A stretch of DNA of 6,662 nucleotides, taken from the NCBI GenBank assembly GCA_903868285.1, contig CAIPUP010000029.1, positions 1 to 6,662 of the forward strand, read 5' to 3'. Numbering within the stretch: the stretch's first letter is position 1; each line of letters opens with the position of its first letter. This stretch comes from an uncultured beta proteobacterium (GTDB lineage: Bacteria > Pseudomonadota > Gammaproteobacteria > Burkholderiales > SG8-39). Of this stretch, positions 1 to 5,535 are shown in pieces. The notes under the pieces were generated by a model, which had not been told where the DNA came from, searched no databases, and saw nothing but the letters and a program-made list of their open reading frames with translations. The position numbers were made by a program, and so were the translations under genes.

Positions 1-431
1 AGCGCTATCACATCCCCGAAGAAACCGTGCTGGCGATCCAGCGCACCCGCGCTGCCGGTGGTCGTATCGTCGCCGCCGGCACCACCGTGTTGCGTGCGCT
101 GGAATCGGCGGCAGCGATTGGCGTTGACTCGTCCAATGCCCAGTCCAATAACCCGGCAAGCGATACAACCTCGCAACTTCCCTCGGGCGAAGGCGAAACC
201 CGCCTGTTCATCACCCCCGGCTATCGCTTTCGGGTCGTCGACAGGCTGATCACCAACTTTCACTTACCCAAATCGACCTTACTGATGCTGGTGTCAGCCT
301 TCGCCGGCATGTCGGCCATCCGTCGCGCCTATGCCCACGCCATGGCTGACCAGTACCGCTTCTTCAGCTACGGCGATGCCATGCTGATCGAGCGAGCGCA
401 AATGCAATCTGACAGACTGACTGGCCTTTAA
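1..431 (+). CDS. queA: QueA, S-adenosylmethionine:tRNA ribosyltransferase-isomerase (3' part; 5' end outside window)
   Basis: QueA is cytoplasmic and makes epoxyqueuosine in tRNA by moving the ribosyl part of S-adenosylmethionine onto the preQ1 base and isomerising it. The reading frame is open from base 3, giving 142 residues up to TAA at 429-431, so roughly the N-terminal half to two thirds is missing. Family hallmarks are clear. They are YHIPEE at the window start, GGRIVAAGTTVLRALES, the block TNFHLPKSTLLMLVSAFAG (252-308), and YRFFSYGDAM (354-383) near the C-terminus. Between the ALES helix and the ETRLFITPGY strand (about 117-195) there is a polar linker rich in Ser, Asn and Gln. It seems about 15 residues longer than in E. 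coli QueA as I remember it, and is probably a surface loop. tgt follows 42 bases downstream on the same strand and encodes the enzyme of the preceding step. Identification is firm. Confidence 0.96.
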   Translation, partial: RYHIPEETVLAIQRTRAAGGRIVAAGTTVLRALESAAAIGVDSSNAQSNNPASDTTSQLPSGEGETRLFITPGYRFRVVDRLITNFHLPKSTLLMLVSAFAGMSAIRRAYAHAMADQYRFFSYGDAMLIERAQMQSDRLTGL

Positions 432-458
432 CGCGAACCGGGGTTTGCGCAAGCCAGT

Positions 459-467
459 TGCTAAAAT
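459..467 (+). promoter_or_regulatory. Candidate extended -10 promoter for tgt
   Basis: TGCTAAAAT fits the extended -10 pattern TGnTATAAT with one mismatch in the hexamer (TAAAAT at 462-467). No good -35 lies 16-18 bases upstream, but extended -10 promoters can work without one. Transcription starting about seven bases after the hexamer would begin at or beside the A of the tgt ATG at 474. This rests on pattern match only. The gene may instead be served entirely by read-through from queA. Confidence 0.4.
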
Positions 468-473
468 CGGTCG

Positions 474-1589
474 ATGAAATTCGACCTCCTTCACACCGAC
501 GCTGCGGCACGCCGCGGCAGCCTCACCCTTGTCCATGGCCAGATCCAGACGCCCGCCTTCATGCCGGTGGGTACCTATGGCAGCGTAAAAGCCATGAACC
601 CGGAAGAACTGGAGCAGCTCGGTGCGCAGATCGTGCTGGGCAATACCTTCCATCTATGGCTGCGTCCAGGCACCGAAGTCATTGACCGTCATGGCGGACT
701 GCATCGCTTCATGCACTGGCATCGTCCCATTCTCACCGACTCTGGCGGCTTTCAGGTCTTCAGCCTAGGTGCACTGCGCAAGATCACCGAGGAAGGGGTG
801 CGCTTTCAATCGCCCATCAATGGCGACAAGCTGATGCTCACGCCAGAAGAATCAATGCGCATTCAGCTGTCGCTCGACTCCGACATTGCCATGGTGTTCG
901 ATGAATGCACACCTTGGCCGGCCGATCACGCCACTGCCGAGCGCTCGATGCAGTTATCGCTGCGCTGGTCGCGCCGCAGCCGCGATGCCTTTACGGCTGG
1001 CAACCGGCATGGCAATGCACTGTTCGGCATCGTACAAGGCGGCATGTACGAAGATCTGCGCGACATCTCACTCGATGGCCTGCAGCAGATCGGCTTCGAG
1101 GGCTATGCCATCGGCGGCCTGTCGGTGGGCGAACCCAAGGAGGACATGCGTCGCATCCTGGCGCATACCGCGCCGCGTCTGCCAGCCGACAAGCCGCGCT
1201 ATCTGATGGGTGTGGGCACACCCGAGGACATCGTCGAGGCGGTGCAAGCGGGCGTTGATATGTTTGATTGCGTCATGCCCACACGCAATGCCCGCAATGG
1301 CTGGCTGTTCACCCGCTTCGGCGACATCAAGATCAAGAACGCACGTCATCGTGATGACACCGGACCGCTCGATCCGAGTTGCGAATGTCCGGCTTGCCGC
1401 CACTATTCGCGCGCCTATCTGCATCACCTGCATCGCAGTAACGAGATACTGGGTGCGCGCCTCAATACCCAGCACAATCTGTGGTTCTACCAGACCATGA
1501 TGCGCGAGATGCGCGAGGCCATCGAACACCAGCGTTTTGCCGACTGGGCCAGAGGATTCCTCGCCACCCGCCGCAGCCTGTCCGAATAA
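474..1589 (+). CDS. tgt: Tgt, bacterial tRNA-guanine transglycosylase
   Basis: Tgt exchanges guanine-34 in the anticodon of tRNAs for Asp, Asn, His and Tyr with the precursor base preQ1. It is a cytoplasmic zinc-dependent TIM barrel. The 371 residues match the usual length (E. coli 375) and align almost throughout. Asp89 in ILTDSGGFQ is the conserved active-site acid, and Asp265 in MFDCVMPTRNARNG corresponds to the nucleophile Asp264 of E. coli. The zinc site is complete: Cys303, Cys305, Cys308 and His334. GGLSVGEPKEDM and PRYLMGVGTPEDIVEAV are further family blocks. The ATG at 474 is chosen because MKFDLLHTD aligns with the family N-terminus. No Shine-Dalgarno sequence precedes it; the ten bases upstream are AAATCGGTCG. 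queA lies 42 bases upstream. The protein looks intact and the identification is very secure. Confidence 0.98.
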   Translation: MKFDLLHTDAAARRGSLTLVHGQIQTPAFMPVGTYGSVKAMNPEELEQLGAQIVLGNTFHLWLRPGTEVIDRHGGLHRFMHWHRPILTDSGGFQVFSLGALRKITEEGVRFQSPINGDKLMLTPEESMRIQLSLDSDIAMVFDECTPWPADHATAERSMQLSLRWSRRSRDAFTAGNRHGNALFGIVQGGMYEDLRDISLDGLQQIGFEGYAIGGLSVGEPKEDMRRILAHTAPRLPADKPRYLMGVGTPEDIVEAVQAGVDMFDCVMPTRNARNGWLFTRFGDIKIKNARHRDDTGPLDPSCECPACRHYSRAYLHHLHRSNEILGARLNTQHNLWFYQTMMREMREAIEHQRFADWARGFLATRRSLSE

Positions 1590-1629
1590 GGCTGTACAAC
1601 GGGGCTCACAGGTCGCCGCGGGGCCTTGC

Positions 1630-1637
1630 TATATACT
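1630..1637 (+). promoter_or_regulatory. Candidate -10 region of a promoter for yajC-secDF
   Basis: The 115-base gap between tgt and yajC contains an AT-rich patch in GC-rich surroundings, TGCTATATACT (1627-1637). It holds TATACT (1632-1637, one mismatch to TATAAT). Alternatively, TGC followed by TATATA at 1630 reads as an extended -10. The -35 is weak in either register. A start near 1643 would give a leader of about 60 bases ahead of the yajC start. This would let secDF be expressed independently of queA-tgt. It is a pattern match only. Confidence 0.4.
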
Positions 1638-1694
1638 GCTCGGCGCACCAAAACCCTCGTTTCACCACCCGCATTCCATCACCCTAATTCCAGC

Positions 1695-1707
1695 GGAGTT
1701 CAACTTG
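1695..1707 (+). promoter_or_regulatory. Ribosome binding site that fixes a TTG start for yajC
   Basis: GGAG at 1695-1698 lies six bases before TTG at 1705 and nine bases before a second TTG at 1708. No in-frame ATG or GTG gives a protein of normal YajC length, so one of these TTG codons is the likely start. The six-base spacing favours 1705. Confidence 0.65.
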
Positions 1708-2025
1708 TTGATTTCACCTGCATACGCGCAAGGCACCCCTGCCCTCGGCGGCGGCCTGGACGGCATCATCCTGATGGTCGGCATGTTCGTTTTGATGTGG
1801 TTCCTGATGATCCGGCCACAAATGAAACGCGCCAAAGAACATCGCAGCATGGTCGATGCGCTGCAAAAAGGCGATGAAGTGGTCGCCGCCAGCGGCATCG
1901 TCGGTCGTATCAGCAAGGTGACCGATGCCTATGTCACGCTAGAGATTGCACCCAACACCGAAATCAATGTGCAAAAGATGGCGGTGCAAACGCTGCTGCC
2001 CAAGGGCACCATCAAGACGATCTGA
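1705..2025 (+). CDS. yajC: YajC, accessory subunit of the Sec translocon
   Basis: YajC is a small inner-membrane protein that joins SecD and SecF and associates with SecYEG; its exact role is unsettled and it is dispensable in E. coli. With a TTG start at 1705 the product has 106 residues (E. coli 110). A short N-terminus (LISPAYAQG) is followed by one membrane segment at about residues 19-36. Next comes the family signature FLMIRPQMKRAKEH (33-46), then a cytoplasmic domain with KGDEVVAASGIVGRISKV and a C-terminal LLPKGTIKTI, both typical of YajC. The frame stays open upstream into the end of tgt, but that extension has no family similarity and overlaps tgt, so it is not used. secD begins two bases after the TGA, which implies translational coupling. 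The family call is firm; the exact start codon (1705 or 1708) is less certain. Confidence 0.95.
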   Translation: MLISPAYAQGTPALGGGLDGIILMVGMFVLMWFLMIRPQMKRAKEHRSMVDALQKGDEVVAASGIVGRISKVTDAYVTLEIAPNTEINVQKMAVQTLLPKGTIKTI

Positions 2026-2027
2026 CC

Positions 2028-3887
2028 ATGAACCGCTATCCCGTCTGGACTTACGCTGTCGTTCTCGCCACGGTCGTACTCGGCCTGCTCTATACCCTGC
2101 CGAATTTCTATGGCGAAGTGCCGGCGGTGCAACTGTCCAGCGCCCGCGCCACCATCAAGGTCGATGCCGGCACCTTGGCGCGGGTCGAGGACACCCTGGG
2201 CAAGGCCGGCATCAAGCCCACCGGTCTGCAACTGGATAGCAACAGCATCAAGGTGCGGCTGACCGATACCGACACCCAGCTCAAGGCTAAAGATCTAATT
2301 TCGCAAGCCCTCAATAGTGATCCGCAGGCGCCTTCCTACACCGTGGCACTGAACCTGGTGTCCTCATCGCCGGCCTGGCTCACTGCCATGCATGCGCTGC
2401 CGATGTATCTCGGACTGGATCTGCGCGGCGGCGTGCACTTCCTGCTGCAAGTGGACATGAAGGCCGCGCTGACCAAGAAGCTCGACAGCATGAGCGGTGA
2501 CATCCGCACCCAACTGCGCGACAAGAATCTTCGTCATGGCGGCCTGGCGCGCGAAGGCAACACCATCGTGGTGCGCTTTCGCGATGCTGAAACCCGCAGC
2601 AAGGCGCGGCGCGTGATCGAAGAACAACTGGCCGACCTGCAACTGAACGACAGTGGCAGCGGCGAGGAGCTGCGCCTGAATGCGGTATTGCGTCCGGAGG
2701 CGCAAAAGCGGGTGCAGGATTTCGCCCTCAAGCAAAACATCCAGACCCTGCATAACCGCATCAACGAACTCGGTGTGGCTGAACCAGTGATCCAGCAACA
2801 GGGTGCCGAGCGTGTGGTGGTACAGCTGCCCGGGGTACAGGACACGGCCAAGGCCAAGGACATCCTCGGGCGTACCGCCAGCCTGGAAATCCGCATGGTG
2901 GACGAAGAGAACATGAGCCCGGCTGCGCTGGCTGCAGCCGCAACCGGCCAGGTGCCGCTGGGTTCGGAGTACTACGTCGAGCGTAATGGCGCACCGCTTT
3001 TGGTGAAGAAACAAGTGCAACTCACTGGCGACCGGCTCACCGATGCCCAGCCTGGCTTTGACAATCAGACGCAGGAACCCGCAGTGCATCTGACGCTGGA
3101 TGCCGCTGGTGCTCGGCAGTTCCGCGACATCACGCGCGAAAGCGTGGGCAAGCGCATGGCCATCCTGCTGATCGAAAAGGGCAAGGGCGAGGTCATCACC
3201 GCACCTGTGATTCGCACCGAAATCGGTGGCGGACGGGTGCAGATCAGCGGCCGCATGACGACCCAGGAAGCCAATGATGTGGCGCTGCTGCTGCGTGCCG
3301 GTTCGCTCGCTGCGCCCATGGAAATCGTTGAGGAACGCACCATCGGGCCGTCGCTGGGCGCTGACAACATCCGCAAGGGCTTTCATTCCACCATTGGCGG
3401 CTTTCTTGCCATCGCTGCCTTCATGATGGTGTATTACGCCATGTTCGGCCTGTTCTCGGCCGTGGCGCTGTCGGCCAACTTGCTATTGCTGATCGCCCTG
3501 CTGTCGCTGTTGCAAGCCACGCTGACTCTGCCGGGTATCGCCGCCATCGCGCTGACCCTGGGCATGGCCATCGATGCCAACGTGCTCATCAACGAACGTA
3601 TCCGCGAAGAGCTGCGCAATGGCGTAACACCGCAGGCGGCGATTCATGCGGGCTACGAGCGCGCCTTCGGCACCATCGTCGATTCCAACATCACTTCCTT
3701 TATTGCTGGTGGTGCCTTGCTGATGTTCGGCTCGGGGCCGGTGCGCGGCTTTGCGGTGGTGCACTGCCTGGGCATCCTGACCTCGATCTTCTCCTCGGTG
3801 GTGGTGAGCCGCTGCCTGGTCAACCTGACCTACGGCAATCGCAAGAAGCTGACCAAGGTGGCGATTGGCGACACCAGCTGGAAGTAA
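2028..3887 (+). CDS. secD: SecD, protein translocase subunit
   Basis: SecD pairs with SecF in the inner membrane and uses the proton motive force to pull exported proteins out on the periplasmic side after SecA has pushed them through SecYEG. The 619 residues match the usual length (E. coli 615). Membrane segment 1 is at about residues 4-24. The large periplasmic domain follows and contains the signature GLDLRGGVHFLL, starting at residue 129. SLGADNIRKG (442-451) leads into five membrane segments between about 455 and 600. GMAIDANVLINERIREEL, starting at 512, carries Asp516, the counterpart of E. coli Asp519, which is needed for proton-driven function. GFAVVHCLGILTSIFSS lies in the last segment. 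The ATG at 2028 is two bases after the yajC stop, with no strong Shine-Dalgarno sequence, so translation is probably coupled. No truncation or frameshift is visible. Confidence 0.98.
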   Translation: MNRYPVWTYAVVLATVVLGLLYTLPNFYGEVPAVQLSSARATIKVDAGTLARVEDTLGKAGIKPTGLQLDSNSIKVRLTDTDTQLKAKDLISQALNSDPQAPSYTVALNLVSSSPAWLTAMHALPMYLGLDLRGGVHFLLQVDMKAALTKKLDSMSGDIRTQLRDKNLRHGGLAREGNTIVVRFRDAETRSKARRVIEEQLADLQLNDSGSGEELRLNAVLRPEAQKRVQDFALKQNIQTLHNRINELGVAEPVIQQQGAERVVVQLPGVQDTAKAKDILGRTASLEIRMVDEENMSPAALAAAATGQVPLGSEYYVERNGAPLLVKKQVQLTGDRLTDAQPGFDNQTQEPAVHLTLDAAGARQFRDITRESVGKRMAILLIEKGKGEVITAPVIRTEIGGGRVQISGRMTTQEANDVALLLRAGSLAAPMEIVEERTIGPSLGADNIRKGFHSTIGGFLAIAAFMMVYYAMFGLFSAVALSANLLLLIALLSLLQATLTLPGIAAIALTLGMAIDANVLINERIREELRNGVTPQAAIHAGYERAFGTIVDSNITSFIAGGALLMFGSGPVRGFAVVHCLGILTSIFSSVVVSRCLVNLTYGNRKKLTKVAIGDTSWK

Positions 3888-3949
3888 TTCCTTCTACGCA
3901 ATACACAGCACTCGGTAACCCTGAGCCACACCTGGCATGGAGCAGTGAC

Positions 3950-4882
3950 ATGGAGTTTTTCAAGATTCGGCGCGACATCCCGTTCATGCGGCATGCGCTT
4001 GCCTTCAATCTGATTTCGGCCCTCACCTTTGTGCTGGCAGTGGTGTTCCTGGCCTGGAAGGGTCTGAACTTCTCGATCGAATTCACCGGCGGCACGGTGA
4101 TCGAGGTGGCCTACGACCATCCGGCCGATGTCGAGTCGATACGCAAGGTGCTGGAGCAGCGCGGCTACCACGACTTCTCGGTGCAGAACTTTGGCACCTC
4201 ACGCGATGTGCTGATCCGCATGCCCCTCAAGGAAGCCAGCGACGGCGGCAGTCAGTCCACGCTGGTGATCGAAGCCCTGTCCGGCGCCGATGCCAGTGCC
4301 AAGCTGCAGCGAGTGGAATTCGTCGGCCCGCAGGTCGGGCGCGAGCTGGCCGAGAACGGTGCGCTGGCGCTGCTGATCACCTCGCTCGGTATCGTGCTCT
4401 ATCTGGCCTTGCGCTTCGAATGGAAGTTCGGTGTCGCGGCCCTGATCGCCAACCTGCATGACGTCATCATCATCCTGGGCTTTTTTGCTTTTTTCCAATG
4501 GGAATTCTCGCTGCCGGTGCTGGCCGCCATTCTGGCCATCCTGGGTTATTCGGTGAACGAGTCAGTGGTGGTGGCCGACCGAATCCGCGAGAACTTTCGC
4601 AAGATGCGCCGTGCCGATGTCACCGAGGTGATCGATAACGCTATCACCAGCACCATCTCGCGCACCATCATCACCCACGGCTCGACCCAGATTGCGGTGC
4701 TGGCCATGCTGCTATTCGGCGGCGCAGCGCTGCATTACTTCGCCCTGGCGCTGACCATCGGCATCTGCTTTGGCATTTATTCCTCGGTGCTGGTGATGGC
4801 CCCGCTGGTGCGCTGGCTGGGCGTGAAGCGCGAAGACCTGGTCAAACCGGTGCGTGCCAAGCGCGATGAGGCAGTCGTTTAA
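3950..4882 (+). CDS. secF: SecF, protein translocase subunit
   Basis: SecF is the partner of SecD in the proton-driven SecDF complex. It has 310 residues (E. coli 323). Membrane segment 1 is at about residues 17-37, followed by the signature FSIEFTGGTVIEV with FTGG at 45-48. The small periplasmic domain includes VEFVGPQVGRELAENGALA, which leads into five further membrane segments. GYSVNESVVVADRIRENFRKMRR is the SecF hallmark. Arg238 in SRTIITHGST matches E. coli Arg247. The partner acid 34 residues earlier is Glu204, where E. coli has Asp213. The start is supported by GGAG at 3939-3942, seven bases before the ATG, and by the alignment of MEFFKIRRDIPFM. The 62 bases after secD show no terminator, so the two genes are most likely co-transcribed. 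Identification is secure. Confidence 0.98.
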   Translation: MEFFKIRRDIPFMRHALAFNLISALTFVLAVVFLAWKGLNFSIEFTGGTVIEVAYDHPADVESIRKVLEQRGYHDFSVQNFGTSRDVLIRMPLKEASDGGSQSTLVIEALSGADASAKLQRVEFVGPQVGRELAENGALALLITSLGIVLYLALRFEWKFGVAALIANLHDVIIILGFFAFFQWEFSLPVLAAILAILGYSVNESVVVADRIRENFRKMRRADVTEVIDNAITSTISRTIITHGSTQIAVLAMLLFGGAALHYFALALTIGICFGIYSSVLVMAPLVRWLGVKREDLVKPVRAKRDEAVV

Positions 4883-4918
4883 TCCGCAAAACAGTCGCAC
4901 ACAGCCGATCGAAATCGA

Positions 4919-4924
4919 TAGACT
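4919..4924 (+). promoter_or_regulatory. Weak candidate -10 for the class II cytochrome gene
   Basis: TAGACT in the 116-base gap after secF matches four of six bases of TATAAT. CGCACA, 17 bases upstream at 4896-4901, matches three of six bases of a -35. No terminator is seen after secF, so read-through from the sec operon is an alternative. This is the best candidate in the gap but is not convincing. Confidence 0.22.
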
Positions 4925-4998
4925 AGCCGCGCACGTTCCCGCAACCCGTATCGCCGAAACGCGCCAACCCGACCACCATCAGCCTCCAGGAGCCCGCC

Positions 4999-5454
4999 AT
5001 GCAACGCAAATTCGTCACTCTTATTCTCAGTCTGTCTGCCGCGCTGTTCGCCGGCAGCGCCCTGGCCCAGGCCAAGCCGGATGTGCTGGTCAAGCAGCGC
5101 CAGGCTGGCATGACCATGATCGGCAAGTACTTCTCGCCGCTGGGCGGCATGGCAGCCGGACGCGTACCGTTCAACGCCCAGACCGTAGCGCGCAATGCCG
5201 GCTACCTGGACGTGCTGGGCAAGTTGCCCTGGGACGGTTTCGATGCCTCGACCTCGGGCGAGAAGAGCGCCACCCTGCCTGCGGCCTTCAGCGACAGTGC
5301 CAAGTTCAAGGAAGCCGGTGATCGCATGCAAGCCGCCATCACTGCGCTGGTGACAGCCTCCAAGGGCAACGACGAAGCCGCCATCAAGACCGCCATCGGC
5401 GGTGTTGCCAAGACCTGCTCGGCCTGCCACGACAGCTTCCGTCAAAAGCCGTAA
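4999..5454 (+). CDS. Class II c-type cytochrome, cytochrome c'/c-556 family, periplasmic
   Basis: This is a periplasmic four-helix-bundle cytochrome with one heme near the C-terminus. Residues 1-23 form a signal peptide (basic QRK, hydrophobic core, SALA cut before Gln24), leaving about 128 residues, which is normal for the family. The heme site is Cys140, Cys143 and His144 (CSACH), followed by DSFRQKP as in cytochromes c'. The N-terminal helix VKQRQAGMTMIGKYF resembles that of the Achromobacter (Alcaligenes) xylosoxidans cytochrome c', as does LPWDGF. At the position of that protein's distal Leu16 there is Met38. This favours a six-coordinate, low-spin c-556-type heme over an open gas-binding site. 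AGGAG at 4988-4992, six bases before the ATG, supports the start. An intrinsic terminator follows 18 bases after the stop. The natural redox partner is not evident; the downstream diheme cytochrome is a candidate by position only. Confidence 0.92.
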   Translation: MQRKFVTLILSLSAALFAGSALAQAKPDVLVKQRQAGMTMIGKYFSPLGGMAAGRVPFNAQTVARNAGYLDVLGKLPWDGFDASTSGEKSATLPAAFSDSAKFKEAGDRMQAAITALVTASKGNDEAAIKTAIGGVAKTCSACHDSFRQKP

Positions 5455-5472
5455 GTTATTGATTTAATTAAT

Positions 5473-5498
5473 AAAACCCCGCTGCGGCGGGGTTTTTT
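5473..5498 (+). terminator. Intrinsic terminator after the class II cytochrome gene
   Basis: CCCCGC (5477-5482) pairs with GCGGGG (5487-5492) around a four-base TGCG loop. AAAA before and TTTT after can extend the stem to ten pairs. A run of six T follows (5493-5498). This is a textbook rho-independent terminator. It lies 18 bases after the cytochrome stop and 34 bases before the next start codon. Confidence 0.93.
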
Positions 5499-5523
5499 AT
5501 TCGTCCTGACTTTTCTTCACTCC

Positions 5524-5535
5524 GGAGGTGTCATG
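5524..5535 (+). promoter_or_regulatory. Strong, closely spaced Shine-Dalgarno of the diheme cytochrome gene
   Basis: GGAGGTG (5524-5530) is a seven-base match to the complement of the 16S rRNA 3' end. GGAGG ends only four bases before the ATG at 5533, closer than usual. No other in-frame start retains the signal peptide, so the ATG at 5533 is kept. Confidence 0.8.

Noticed and set aside
1068..1529. A 153-codon minus-strand open frame inside tgt
   Set aside because: It is antisense to conserved tgt codons including the zinc site; the translation resembles no family I know, and nothing indicates its own expression.
1588..1627. AAGGC/GCCTT inverted repeat after tgt, considered as a terminator
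   Set aside because: It is a five-base stem around a loop of about 30 bases with no T-run; it is better explained as chance next to the candidate yajC promoter.
2364..3386. A long open frame (340 codons) on the minus strand inside secD
   Set aside because: It lies wholly antisense to an intact, highly conserved secD, its translation is rich in His, Gln and Arg without a recognisable domain, and such antisense frames are common in GC-rich genes.
4481..4494. Two T6 runs (TTTTTTGCTTTTTT) in secF, considered as a slippage or programmed frameshift site
   Set aside because: They simply encode Phe-Phe-Ala-Phe-Phe in a membrane segment, no alternative frame continues usefully, and runs of six are short for polymerase slippage.
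4907..4920. ATCGA direct repeat (GATCGAAATCGATA) upstream of the class II cytochrome gene, considered as an operator
   Set aside because: It is neither a clean palindrome nor a match to a regulator site I can name, and short ATCGA repeats arise easily by chance.
4879..5445. A 188-codon minus-strand open frame covering the class II cytochrome gene
   Set aside because: The plus strand encodes a clear signal peptide and CSACH heme site with a good ribosome binding site; the reverse frame is a composition shadow.
5459..5472. FNR/ANR-like box in TTGATTTAATTAAT before the terminator
   Set aside because: The left half TTGAT is perfect, but with the required four-base spacer the right half matches only two of five bases; the site is also downstream of one gene's stop and ahead of a terminator.
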